Source: Nocardioides exalbidus
Lineage (GTDB): Bacteria > Actinomycetota > Actinomycetes > Propionibacteriales > Nocardioidaceae
NCBI RefSeq assembly: GCF_900105585.1
Contig: NZ_FNRT01000002.1
Span: 2,108,001 to 2,172,000 of the forward strand
Direction of reading: 5' to 3'
DNA length: 64,000 nucleotides
Positions within the stretch are counted from its first letter, which is position 1, and each line of letters begins with the position of its first letter. Position numbers and translations under genes: made by a program. This document shows, one piece after another, positions 30,055-38,645 of this stretch. The notes beneath the pieces were generated by a model. That model made no database searches. It was not told the DNA's origin and saw nothing but the letters and a program-made list of their open reading frames with translations.

Positions 30055-31272
30055 TCAGTGCGCGGGGAGGACCCGGCCGGTGACCTCGCCGAGCGAGATC
30101 CGGCCACCGCCCGTGCCGGGAGCGGTGTAGCGCAGCGTCACCTCGTCACCGTCCTCGAGGAACGTGCGCTCGCGCCCTGCCACCGTGAACGGCTCCTTCC
30201 CACCCCAGCCGAGCTCGAGCAGCGACCCCCGCTGACCGGGGTCGGCGCCCGAGATCGTGCCCGACCCCCACAGGTCGCCGGTGCGCACGCTGGCGCCGTT
30301 GACCGTGGTGTGCGCGAGCATCTGCGCGGGCGACCAGTACATCGAGCGGTAGGGCGGGCGGGCGACGACCTCGCCGTCGAGGACGACCTCGACCTCGATG
30401 TCGAGACCGGCGGGCCCGTCGATGCGGAGGTAGTCGAGCACCTCCGGGTCGTCCTGGCCGGGCAGGTCGGTCCACGCCGCGTCGAGCGCCGCGAGCGGGG
30501 TGACCCACGCGCTGATCGAGGTGGCGAACGACTTGCCGAGGAACGGGCCGAGCGGGACGTACTCCCAGGCCTGGAGGTCGCGCGCCGACCAGTCGTTGAG
30601 GCCGACGACGCCGAAGGTGTGCCGCGCGAAGTCGGCGGTCGCGACGCGCTCGCCCATCTCCGACGGCACGCCGACGACGAAGCCGAGCTCGGCCTCGATG
30701 TCGAGCCGACCCGAGGGGCCGTACGACGGCAGCGCGTCGGTGGGGGCCTTTCTCTGGCCCGACGGGCGGACGATGTCCGTGCCCGAGACGACGACCGTGC
30801 CGGAGCGGCCGTGGTAGCCGACCGGGAGGTGCTTCCAGTTCGGCAGCAGCGGCTCCTGGTCGGGGCGGAAGATGCGGCCGACGTTGGAGGCGTGGTGCTC
30901 GGAGGCGTAGAAGTCGACGTAGTCGCCCACCGTGAAGGGCATGAGCATCCGCACCGAGTCGACGGGCGAGAGTGCCGGCTCGACGAGGTCGCGCTCGGTC
31001 TCGTCGGTGAGCAGTCCCGTCACCCACGTCCGGGTCGAGGCCCAGGCCTCCGGACCGGCCGCCATGAACGGGTTGAGCGTCGGCTGGTCGAACAGCGCGT
31101 GCGTGTCGACCATGTCGGCCGCCGCCACGATGCTCAGGTCGAGCACGAAGTCGCCGATGCGCACCGCGACCCGCGGGTGCTCGCCGGAGCGGGCGAAGAC
31201 TCCGTAGGGGAGGTGGTCGACATCGAAGCCGGAGCCGGCGGCTCCCTCGACCCAGGTCGTCAGCGTGGTCAC
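30055..31272 (-). CDS. fahA: Fumarylacetoacetase
   Basis: The last enzyme of tyrosine catabolism: it hydrolyses fumarylacetoacetate to fumarate and acetoacetate. The 405-residue protein has the FAH N-terminal domain (about residues 5-115) and the catalytic domain with DYVDFYASEHHASNVGRIFR, GYHGRSGTVVVSGTDI, the metal ligands in LDIEAELGFVVG, GLNDWSARDLQAWEY and GKSFATSISAWV. Length and motifs match bacterial FAH. The start is GTG at 31272, which overlaps the stop of the upstream gene (GTGA). The operon is divergent from hmgA, which makes the preceding intermediate. Confidence 0.96.
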   Translation of the reverse strand: MTTLTTWVEGAAGSGFDVDHLPYGVFARSGEHPRVAVRIGDFVLDLSIVAAADMVDTHALFDQPTLNPFMAAGPEAWASTRTWVTGLLTDETERDLVEPALSPVDSVRMLMPFTVGDYVDFYASEHHASNVGRIFRPDQEPLLPNWKHLPVGYHGRSGTVVVSGTDIVRPSGQRKAPTDALPSYGPSGRLDIEAELGFVVGVPSEMGERVATADFARHTFGVVGLNDWSARDLQAWEYVPLGPFLGKSFATSISAWVTPLAALDAAWTDLPGQDDPEVLDYLRIDGPAGLDIEVEVVLDGEVVARPPYRSMYWSPAQMLAHTTVNGASVRTGDLWGSGTISGADPGQRGSLLELGWGGKEPFTVAGRERTFLEDGDEVTLRYTAPGTGGGRISLGEVTGRVLPAH

Positions 31273-32129
31273 GGTGCCTCCAGCAGTCCGAGGGAGATGA
31301 GGTCGTCGAGCGGCTCGGACACCGAGCACGACCCGAACGAGGTGAACCAGCGGCGGGCCGAGGACGGGCCAGGTCCCGGGAGGCCGGCGGCCAGGGCGGC
31401 GCCGTCGCGCTGCTCCAGCACGTCGGTCGCGTCAGCGACGGTGCCACCGTCCCAGAGCGCCTGCGTCGCGGCGAGCACGTTGAGGAAGCCGTGCGCCCCG
31501 CCGCCCTCCGGGTCGTGGCGGACGGCGCGGTGCAGGCCGGCCGTCGCCTTGAACCGGAGCTCGCGGTCGAGCGCGGCGTCGATCCAGGCCGCCACCGTGG
31601 GGGAGTCCGGGACCAGGTCGTGGTCGACGTTGCCGAGCCGGAGCTTCAGCTGGTGGTCGCAGGCGGCGACCTCGTCGGCGGCCGCGAGCCACGCCGCGGT
31701 CGCCGGCCCGGGGAGCTCGACGAAGATCGGCACGTCGATGTCCGCGTCGCGTGCGGCGGCGTCGATGCGTCGTACGTTGCCGACCGGGTCGTCGACGTCG
31801 CGGACCGCGATCTCGACCGCGGCGACCTCGAGCCCGAGCCTGGCCGCGGCACCGATCGGCCCGGCGAGCTGGCCCGCGCCGCCGGTCACGACCACCGACA
31901 GCGGGCCGCCGAAGCCCCGCACGAGCGGGAGGTCGGTGTCGCGGAGGACGAAGCTGCCGACGAGGTCGGCGTACCACTCCGTCCGGCGGGTGCCGAAGGC
32001 CGCCGTGGCCTCGTGGATCGGCACGTCGCCCGGCGGGAAGATCGCCGCGTCGTCGATCAGTGCGCGCCAGGCCTCGGGGAGCGGGGCCGGGTGCGGGTCG
32101 GGAAGGACAGGTGCGTCAGCGGGTGCCAC
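31269..32129 (-). CDS. Conserved protein of unknown function in the homogentisate operon
   Basis: A 286-residue soluble protein that I do not recognise as a named enzyme. It has alternating strands and helices reminiscent of a TIM barrel: LPLVRGFGGPLSVVVTGGAGQLAGPIGAA, LEVAAVEIAVRDVD, VPIFVELPG, LKLRLGNV, and the run RFKATAGLHRAVRHDPEGGGAHGFLNVLAA. The KATAGLH and HGFLNVL pieces recur in actinobacterial proteins that sit beside fahA. It is the first gene of the operon and is translationally coupled to fahA, so a role in homogentisate/fumarylacetoacetate turnover is likely. GTG 32129 has TAGAGT six bases upstream (leaderless). Confidence 0.75.
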   Translation of the reverse strand: MAPADAPVLPDPHPAPLPEAWRALIDDAAIFPPGDVPIHEATAAFGTRRTEWYADLVGSFVLRDTDLPLVRGFGGPLSVVVTGGAGQLAGPIGAAARLGLEVAAVEIAVRDVDDPVGNVRRIDAAARDADIDVPIFVELPGPATAAWLAAADEVAACDHQLKLRLGNVDHDLVPDSPTVAAWIDAALDRELRFKATAGLHRAVRHDPEGGGAHGFLNVLAATQALWDGGTVADATDVLEQRDGAALAAGLPGPGPSSARRWFTSFGSCSVSEPLDDLISLGLLEAP

Positions 32130-32141
32130 GGGTCTACTCTA
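32130..32141 (-). promoter_or_regulatory. Leaderless-type -10 promoter of the fahA operon
   Basis: On the minus strand TAGAGT is followed by exactly six bases and the GTG at 32129. The operator palindromes for both divergent operons lie 13 bases further upstream. Confidence 0.55.
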
Positions 32142-32153
32142 GCCACCAGATAG

Positions 32154-32178
32154 CGGACATCAGTGTCCGATAATCGGA
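32154..32178. promoter_or_regulatory. Overlapping operator palindromes between fahA operon and hmgA
   Basis: CGGACA-TCAG-TGTCCG (32154-32169) and TCCGAT-A-ATCGGA (32166-32178) are two perfect inverted repeats sharing four bases. The second contains GATAAT, a good -10 for hmgA, so repressor binding should silence hmgA directly and probably the divergent operon too. The regulator is not next to it. Confidence 0.6.
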
Positions 32179-32194
32179 TGAATGGAGCGGGCGG

Positions 32195-33403
32195 ATGGCC
32201 CACTACCGAGCCCTCGGGCGGCTGCCGCGTCAGCGCCACACCCAGCTGCGGGACGACGACGGCCACCTCTACCGCGAGGAGCTGATGGGCGAGGAGGGCT
32301 TCTCGTCCGACTCGTCGCTGCTCTACCGCCGCGGCGTGCCCAGCGCGATCACGAACAGCGAGGTCTGGGAGCTGCCCGACCAGTCGCGCACGCCCAACCA
32401 CCCGCTCAAGCCGCGGCACCTCACGCTGCACGACCTCGCGACGGGGACCTGCCCGGTCGAGGGACGCCGGCTCGTGCTCGGCAACAACGACGTCCGGATC
32501 ACCTACGTCGTCACCGGCACCGACGCCTCCCCGCTCTACCGCAACGCCATCGGCGACGAGTGCGTCTTCGTCGAGTCCGGCACCGGCACCGTCGAGACCG
32601 TCTTCGGCGTCGTGCCCTACCGCGCCGGCGACTACGTCGTCGTGCCGCGCGCGACCGACCACCGCTGGGTGCCGGCCGAGCCGTCCCGGCTCTACGCCAT
32701 CGAGGCCAACAGCCACATCCACCCGCCCAAGCGCTACCTCTCGCGCTTCGGCCAGCTGCTCGAGCACGCGCCCTACTGCGAGCGCGACCTGCACGGACCG
32801 GACGAGACGTTCCGGGCCGAGGGGACCGACGTCGAGGTGCTGGTCAAGCACCGCACCAGCGCGGGCATCGTCGGCACCCGGATGACGTACGCCACCCACC
32901 CCTTCGACGTCGTCGGGTGGGACGGCTGCCTCTACCCCTACACGTTCAACATCGAGGACTACATGCCGATCACCGGAAAGGTCCACCAGCCGCCGCCGGT
33001 GCACCAGGTCTTCGAGGGCTGGAACTTCGTCATCTGCAACTTCCTGCCCCGCAAGGTGGACTACCACGAGCTCGCCATCCCGGTGCCCTACTACCACTCC
33101 AACGTCGACTCCGACGAGGTCATGTTCTACGTCGGCGGCGACTACGAGGCGCGCAAGGGCTCGGGGATCGGGCTCGGCTCGATCAGCCTGCACCCCGGCG
33201 GCCACGCGCACGGCCCTCAGCCGAGCGCGATCGAGGCCAGCCTCGGCGTCCACTACTTCGACGAGTCGGCCGTCATGGTCGACACCTTCGCCCCGCTCGA
33301 GCTCGGTGAGGGAGGCCTCGCGGTCGAGGACCCGGCCTACGCCTGGACGTGGGCCGGTCGCGGGCCGCAGGGAGACGACGACGCGGTCTTCAGCAACAGC
33401 TGA
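32195..33403 (+). CDS. hmgA: Homogentisate 1,2-dioxygenase
   Basis: The ring-cleaving iron dioxygenase of tyrosine/phenylalanine catabolism, converting homogentisate to maleylacetoacetate. The 402-residue cupin protein contains SSLLYRRGVPSAI at the N-terminus, the central HIHPPKRYLSRFGQLLEHAPY, and the iron-site region VPYYHSNVDSDEVMFYVGGDY followed by SISLHPGGHAHGPQPSA, which carries the conserved His and Glu ligands. Some family members are longer (about 430-445), but the actinobacterial form has this size. GGAG lies 8 bases before the ATG. A maleylacetoacetate isomerase gene is not in the window. Confidence 0.96.
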   Translation: MAHYRALGRLPRQRHTQLRDDDGHLYREELMGEEGFSSDSSLLYRRGVPSAITNSEVWELPDQSRTPNHPLKPRHLTLHDLATGTCPVEGRRLVLGNNDVRITYVVTGTDASPLYRNAIGDECVFVESGTGTVETVFGVVPYRAGDYVVVPRATDHRWVPAEPSRLYAIEANSHIHPPKRYLSRFGQLLEHAPYCERDLHGPDETFRAEGTDVEVLVKHRTSAGIVGTRMTYATHPFDVVGWDGCLYPYTFNIEDYMPITGKVHQPPPVHQVFEGWNFVICNFLPRKVDYHELAIPVPYYHSNVDSDEVMFYVGGDYEARKGSGIGLGSISLHPGGHAHGPQPSAIEASLGVHYFDESAVMVDTFAPLELGEGGLAVEDPAYAWTWAGRGPQGDDDAVFSNS

Positions 33404-33434
33404 GACCGCCCGCGGGCTAACCCATGTCCGCGAC

Positions 33435-33446
33435 TAGACTTTCGAG
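33435..33446 (+). promoter_or_regulatory. Leaderless-type -10 promoter of the Bcr/CflA transporter
   Basis: TAGACT, six bases, then GTG 33447. Confidence 0.55.
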
Positions 33447-34688
33447 GTGACCGCCACCGACTCCTCCCGGGACCGGGCGGTCGCCTCCCGGGCGGTCGTG
33501 CTGATCCCCCTCGTGCTCGCGCTCCTGTCGATGATCGGCCCGTTCAGCATCGACACGCCGTTCCCGGCGTTCACGCAGATGGGCGAGGCGCTCGACGTCG
33601 GCTCGCACGAGCTCCAGCTCGTGGTCACGGCCTACATGCTGGCCTTCGCGACGATGAGCCTGTTCCACGGTCCGCTGTCCGACGCGATCGGTCGGCGCCC
33701 GGTCATCATGGGCTCGCTCGTGGTGTACGCCGTCGCCTCGGTCGCGTGCGCGTTCGCGCCGACCCTCGAGCTGCTGCTCGTCGGCCGCGTCGTGCAGGGC
33801 CTCGCCGCCGGTGGCTCCACGATCGTCAGCCGCACGGTCATCCGCGACCTCTTCGACGGCCCGCAGGCCCAGCGGATGATGAGCCAGGTCGCGGTGATCT
33901 TCGGCGTCGCACCGGCCATCGCCCCGATCATCGGCGGCCTGCTCATCCAGGTCGGTCCGTGGGAGACGGTCTTCTGGTTCATGGCCGTGATGGCGCTCCT
34001 GCTCATCGTGCTCTCGGTCGCGCTGCTGCCCGAGAGCCACCCGGTCGAGCGCCGGGTGCCGCTGCGGGTCGGCGAGATCTTCCGCGGCCTCGTCCAGGTC
34101 GCCCGCGTGCCGTCCTTCCACCGGATGACCTGGGCCGCGACCCTCGTGTTCGGTGCCCAGTTCCTCTACATCGGCGGCGCCTCGATCTTCGTGGTCGACC
34201 TCCTCGGCGAGGGCGAGCTCGACTTCTGGAAGCTCTTCGTCCCGATGATCGGCGGCATGGTCGTCGGGTCGGTCGCCAGCGGTCGCTTCGGCCGCACCGT
34301 CACGAGCTCGGAGCTGGTCACGTTCGGGTACGCCGTCAGCACGGTCGGCGCGGTCGTCGGCATCCTCGTCGCCCTGACCCCGGCCGGGGAGATGCTGCCC
34401 TGGGCCGTCGTCGGCATCTCGCTCGTCGCCTTCGGCAACGGCCTGGCCTTCCCCAACATCCAGCTCCTGATGCTCGACCTCGTGCCTGCGCGCCGCGGTG
34501 CGGTGATGTCGGCGTCGTCCTTCGTCACGCTCGTCTTCAACGCCGTCAGCGCCGCCGTGCTCGCGCCGTACGCCGGCCGGTCCGTGCTGGGCTTCGCGGT
34601 CGCGGCTGCCGGCTGCGTCCTCCTCGGCTGGGGCTTCTGGACCTGGAACCGGATCGCCCTGCGCCGCCAGGCCGCCGCTCGCTCCTGA
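33447..34688 (+). CDS. Bcr/CflA family drug-resistance MFS transporter
   Basis: A 413-residue 12-helix DHA1 efflux protein of the Bcr/CflA type. Helix 1 reads LVLALLSMIGPFSIDTPFPA, the motif A loop is GPLSDAIGRRPVIMGSLVVY, and the helix 4 motif is RVVQGLAAGGSTIVSRTVIRD. Members export drugs or small metabolites; E. coli Bcr also exports cysteine. No neighbour indicates its substrate. The GTG start follows a TAGACT-N6 leaderless promoter, and a small palindrome covers its stop codon. Confidence 0.9.
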   Translation: MTATDSSRDRAVASRAVVLIPLVLALLSMIGPFSIDTPFPAFTQMGEALDVGSHELQLVVTAYMLAFATMSLFHGPLSDAIGRRPVIMGSLVVYAVASVACAFAPTLELLLVGRVVQGLAAGGSTIVSRTVIRDLFDGPQAQRMMSQVAVIFGVAPAIAPIIGGLLIQVGPWETVFWFMAVMALLLIVLSVALLPESHPVERRVPLRVGEIFRGLVQVARVPSFHRMTWAATLVFGAQFLYIGGASIFVVDLLGEGELDFWKLFVPMIGGMVVGSVASGRFGRTVTSSELVTFGYAVSTVGAVVGILVALTPAGEMLPWAVVGISLVAFGNGLAFPNIQLLMLDLVPARRGAVMSASSFVTLVFNAVSAAVLAPYAGRSVLGFAVAAAGCVLLGWGFWTWNRIALRRQAAARS

Positions 34689-34704
34689 GTCTCCAGGAGA
34701 CTCA
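34686..34704. terminator. Convergent palindromic terminator
   Basis: TGAGTCTCC (34686-34694) and GGAGACTCA (34696-34704) form a stem around one base and include the transporter stop codon. It lies between convergent genes. Confidence 0.45.
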
Positions 34705-34748
34705 AGGCCCGACGGGCGGGCGAGTCGGACGCCTGGAGGGAGTCGACC

Positions 34749-36683
34749 TCAGGACGTCCAGGCCCGCCAGAGGTCGGCGTACTCCCCGTCGAGCGCGATG
34801 AGCTCGTCGTGGCTGCCGAGCTCGACGATGCGCCCGTCCATGACGACCGCGATCCGGTCGGCGTCGTGGGCGGTGTGGAGCCGGTGGGCGATCGCGACGA
34901 CGGTGCGGCCGGTGAGCAGGTTGTTCATCGAGCCCTCGAGGGTGCGGGCGGTCCGCGGGTCGATCAGCGACGTCGCCTCGTCGAGGACGAGGGTGTGCGG
35001 GTCGGCGATGATCAGCCGCGCGAGCGCGACCTGCTGGGCCTGCGCGGGGGTGAGGGCGAACCGGCCGGAGCCGATCATCGTGTCGAGCCCGTCGGGCAGC
35101 CGCTCGACCCACGCCAGCGAGCCGACGGCCCGCAGCGCGTCGCGGACGGCGTCGTCGTCGGAGTCCTCGCGCGCGAGGACGATGTTGTCGCGCACGGTGC
35201 CGATGAAGACGTGGTGCTCCTGGGTCACCAGCGCGACCTCGGTCCGCAGCACCTCCAGCGGCAGGTCGACGAGGTCGACCCCGCCGACCCGGGCGGTCCC
35301 GGTGCGCGGCCGGTTGATGCCGGACAGCAGCCGCCCGAGGGTCGACTTGCCCGACCCGCTCGGGCCGACGACGGCGAGCCGCTCGCCCACGGCCAGCCGC
35401 AGGTCGACGCCGTGCAGCACGTCGTGGCCCTCGCGGTAGGCGAAGCGGAGGTCCGCAGCTGCCAGCTCGACGCCGTCGGGCAGCCGGTCGCCGGCCTCGC
35501 GGTCGGGCGGCACCTCCGCGATCCCGAGGAGCCGGCTGGTCGAGGCGGCGCCGACCTGCAGCCGGTCGACCTCGCCGATGACCGCGTCGAGCGGCTCGCC
35601 CAGCGCGACGACGTAGAGCATGGCCGCGGTGATCTGCCCGAGGTCGACCCAGCCCCGGCTGTAGCCGTAGGCGCCGACCACGAGCGTGACGACCTGGGGC
35701 ACCTGGAAGGCGCCGTTGAGCGCGGCGAAGAGCACGTTGCGGAGCGTCATGCTGTAGCGCTCGGCCTGGCCCGAGACCTCGATGTCGTCGCCACCGGCGC
35801 GCACGCGGCGTGCGGAGAGGCCGAGGGCCTCGACCGTCCGCGAGCCCTCGACGGTCTCGGTGAGCGTGGTGTTGATCCGGGAGTACGTCGCCCCCTCGGT
35901 GATGTACGCCTTGGGCGCGCGCCGCAGGTAGGTGCGCACCGCGGGGGCGCAGAGCGCGAAGACCAGCAGCGCGGGCACGGCCAGCACGAGCGAGTTCAGC
36001 AGCATCGCGAGGACGGACAGCACGACCGTCAGCAGCGAGATCAGCAGCCGGGGCACGCCCCACTGCACCGAGCGCGCCATCGTGCCGACGTCACGGGTCA
36101 CGCGGGTGACGAGGTCGCCGGTGCTCGCGCTCTCGACGCGCCCGACGGGCAGCCGCAGGATCGTGCCGACGACGTACTCGCGGGCGGAGGCGAGCAGGTC
36201 CTGCCCGAAGTACGTCGAGGTGCGCTGGGCGGCGAACGTGAAGAGCGCCTGCAGCACCACGACCCCGACCACGGTGAGCGCGAGCGAGTCCAGCCCGGTC
36301 ACCCCGGCGCCCTGCGACTGGACGCGGTTCACCAGCTCCCCGAGCAGGCGCGGCACGACGAGGGCGGACCCGGCGGCCAGGGCGTTGAGCACGACCAGCA
36401 GGACGAAGCTCCGCTTGCGGCTCCGCACCAGGTCGCCGAAGAAGGCGAGCACCGCCCGGTTGCCCGACACGGGCCAGCCGCGCACGGGGTTGCGGGAGGC
36501 GGCGTACACGTCCTCGGCGCGCTGGCGGCGCAGGTCGTGGCGCTGCCAGAGGGCCCGGTTGCGAGCGCGTGCGCCGCCGTGCCCGGGCGGTCGCAGCTCG
36601 TCGGGGATGACGGGCGGGTCGGCCGACCGGTCGCGCCACGTCTCCGCCGAGGTGGCCAGGAGGTCGGGTGCCATCGAGGTCAT
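34749..36683 (-). CDS. ABC exporter half-transporter, subunit with catalytic Walker motifs
   Basis: A 644-residue half-transporter: a hydrophilic N-terminus of about 80 residues, a six-helix type IV exporter membrane domain (LVRSRKRSFVLLVVLNALAA onwards), and a nucleotide-binding domain. Walker A (VGPSGSGKST), Walker B (TLVLDEATSLID) and the H-loop (AIAHRLHTAH) are intact, but the signature LSGGQ is replaced by LTPAQ. It overlaps the stop of the partner gene (ATGA) and would pair with it as a heterodimer, in which the partner supplies the missing signature. The exported compound is unknown. Confidence 0.88.
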   Translation of the reverse strand: MTSMAPDLLATSAETWRDRSADPPVIPDELRPPGHGGARARNRALWQRHDLRRQRAEDVYAASRNPVRGWPVSGNRAVLAFFGDLVRSRKRSFVLLVVLNALAAGSALVVPRLLGELVNRVQSQGAGVTGLDSLALTVVGVVVLQALFTFAAQRTSTYFGQDLLASAREYVVGTILRLPVGRVESASTGDLVTRVTRDVGTMARSVQWGVPRLLISLLTVVLSVLAMLLNSLVLAVPALLVFALCAPAVRTYLRRAPKAYITEGATYSRINTTLTETVEGSRTVEALGLSARRVRAGGDDIEVSGQAERYSMTLRNVLFAALNGAFQVPQVVTLVVGAYGYSRGWVDLGQITAAMLYVVALGEPLDAVIGEVDRLQVGAASTSRLLGIAEVPPDREAGDRLPDGVELAAADLRFAYREGHDVLHGVDLRLAVGERLAVVGPSGSGKSTLGRLLSGINRPRTGTARVGGVDLVDLPLEVLRTEVALVTQEHHVFIGTVRDNIVLAREDSDDDAVRDALRAVGSLAWVERLPDGLDTMIGSGRFALTPAQAQQVALARLIIADPHTLVLDEATSLIDPRTARTLEGSMNNLLTGRTVVAIAHRLHTAHDADRIAVVMDGRIVELGSHDELIALDGEYADLWRAWTS

Positions 36684-38563
36684 CGAGCCACCTCCTCGTC
36701 GTCGAGGGCCCGCGCGACCACGCGCCGGTAGTCGTCGTTGCCGGCCAGCAGGTCGGCGTGGTCGCCCTCGGCCGCCACGGTCCCGTCGTGGAGGAGGACG
36801 ACGTGGTCCGCGTGGTGCAGCCACAGCGGGGAGACCGTCGCGACGACCGTGGTGCGCCCCCGCCGGGTCTCGGCGACGCGCTCGGCCACGCGGGCCTCGG
36901 TGTGCGCGTCGACGGCGGACGTCGGCTCGACGAGGACCAGGACGGGCGCGTCGGTGGCGATCGCCCGGGCGAGGACCACCCGCTGGCGCTGGCCGCCGGA
37001 GAGGCCGCGGCCGCGCTCGTCGAGCTGGCCCTGCCAGCCCTCCGGCAGGGCGTCGTAGACGTCCTCGGCGTTGGCGACCCGCAGCGCGTGCTCGGCCTCC
37101 TCGCGGGTGAGCCGGCCGTGCGGGTCGACGGCGTCCTGCAGCGTGCCGGCGAAGACCTGGCTGCCGGTGTCGCTCACCAGCACCTGGCGGCGTACGTCTC
37201 CCAGGCTGGCGCGGGCGAGGTCCACCCCGCCCAGCGTCACGCCCCAGTCGCGGCCGGCGCGCTCCTCGTCGAGCGCGGCGATGCGGGCGCGCTCCTGCGC
37301 CCGGGCGGCGCGGGCACGGCGCGCGGCGCGGCCCTTGGCTCCCGCCTCGTCCTCGGTCGGCGCCGGCTCGGTGTCGGCAGGCAGGTAGCGACCGAGCCGG
37401 TCGGCGAGCGCGGCGCTCTGCTCGGGCACTGCGCTGACCACGACGGTCAGCAGCCCGGGTCGTACGTCGAGCCCGCTGGCGTCGTCGTGGAGGCCGGCCG
37501 TGCCGTCGAGGGCCACCGGCTGCGCGGGGTCGCGCCACGGGGGTCGCTGCTCGAAGATCGCGACGGCCTTGCGCGCGCTCACCAGGGCGCGGGTCACCTT
37601 CTGCGCGAACTCGAAGAAGGTCCGGATCGGGCCGACCATGAACAGGCCGTAGCCGAGGAAGGTGATCAGCTCGCCGACGGTCAGCGCGCCCTCCTGGACC
37701 TGCCGGGTGCCCAGCCAGACCAGCGCGACCAGGAAGATCCCGGAGAGCAGGACACCGACGGCCTCGACCACCGCCTGCCAGATCCCGGCCGCGACGCCGG
37801 CCTGCCGCGCCGACTGCGACTGCCGGTCGTAGTTGGCGCCGAAGGTCTGCTCGCCGCCGATGCCGCGCAGGATCCGCAGCCCGGCCACGATGTCGGTGGC
37901 CAGCGAGGTCAGGTCGGAGGTGCGCGAGCGCTCCACCTCCTGGCGCCGGTGGAGGGGGCGCAGCAGCGGCAGTGCGGCGCCGACCAGGACGGGTGCGGCG
38001 ACCAGCGTGAGCACGCCGAGCTGCCACGACATCGTCAGCACGATGAACGCCACGGTGAGGTACGACGCCAGCTGGCCGGCCGTGCGCGCCACGATCTCGG
38101 TGAGCGCGCCGAACTCGTCGGAGTCGCTCGACGCGACGCTGAGCACCTCGCCGGTGGGGGAGCGCCGGGGCAGCACGTGCCCCATCTGCGCCACCTTGCG
38201 GGTGACCATCTCGAGGGTGCCGTAGAGGCCGACGAGCCAGCTGCGGACCACGAGGGTGTGGGAGACGACCCCGAAGACGCCGCCGATCAGGACGACGACC
38301 AGCAGCAGGGCCGCCCAGCCCAGCAGCGCCGCGACCGACCCGCCGACGATGCCGTCGTCCACCGCGCGGCCGAAGATCCAGGGTCCGAGGGTCATCGGGA
38401 GGAACCACAGCGCGTAGCAGAGGGACGAGAGGGCGATCAGGCCCTTCTGCTGCCCGAGGACCCAGCGGAGGAACGCCGCAGGGGACCGGGTGTCGGGGTC
38501 CGGGGTGGGTGCGTCGTCGGTTCCGGTGAAGAACGTCGCGATCCGGGGAGGGAAGTCCTGCAT
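36680..38563 (-). CDS. ABC exporter half-transporter, degenerate nucleotide-binding subunit
   Basis: A 627-residue half-transporter, first gene of the pair. The membrane domain spans about residues 40-320 (LWFLPMTLGPWIFGRAVDDG, SVASSDSDEFGALTEIVARTAG). In the nucleotide-binding domain the Walker A loop is absent: the place reads LTVVVSAVPEQSAALADRL. Walker B is altered (LVLVEPTSAVD, the usual Asp is Val) and the H-loop histidine is lost (VVATVSPLW). The signature LSGGQRQR is perfect. An insertion rich in Ala/Arg (about residues 395-445) separates the sub-domains. The ATG at 38563 was chosen; the frame runs on to 38845 antisense to the next gene. It is divergent from the molybdoenzyme. Confidence 0.88.
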   Translation of the reverse strand: MQDFPPRIATFFTGTDDAPTPDPDTRSPAAFLRWVLGQQKGLIALSSLCYALWFLPMTLGPWIFGRAVDDGIVGGSVAALLGWAALLLVVVLIGGVFGVVSHTLVVRSWLVGLYGTLEMVTRKVAQMGHVLPRRSPTGEVLSVASSDSDEFGALTEIVARTAGQLASYLTVAFIVLTMSWQLGVLTLVAAPVLVGAALPLLRPLHRRQEVERSRTSDLTSLATDIVAGLRILRGIGGEQTFGANYDRQSQSARQAGVAAGIWQAVVEAVGVLLSGIFLVALVWLGTRQVQEGALTVGELITFLGYGLFMVGPIRTFFEFAQKVTRALVSARKAVAIFEQRPPWRDPAQPVALDGTAGLHDDASGLDVRPGLLTVVVSAVPEQSAALADRLGRYLPADTEPAPTEDEAGAKGRAARRARAARAQERARIAALDEERAGRDWGVTLGGVDLARASLGDVRRQVLVSDTGSQVFAGTLQDAVDPHGRLTREEAEHALRVANAEDVYDALPEGWQGQLDERGRGLSGGQRQRVVLARAIATDAPVLVLVEPTSAVDAHTEARVAERVAETRRGRTTVVATVSPLWLHHADHVVLLHDGTVAAEGDHADLLAGNDDYRRVVARALDDEEVAR

Positions 38564-38645
38564 GACCCGCACGACCCTAGGCGCCCGGACCCCGAACCCA
38601 CGAAGCATTAACGCCTCTGTCGCTCGGCTGGGGCGAGGAGGCAGG

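Noticed and set aside
36684..38408. Minus-strand extension that would give a 1219-residue ABC protein
   Set aside because: The first 575 residues are out of phase with the true upstream half-transporter and show no domains; the real start is the ATG overlapping that gene's stop.
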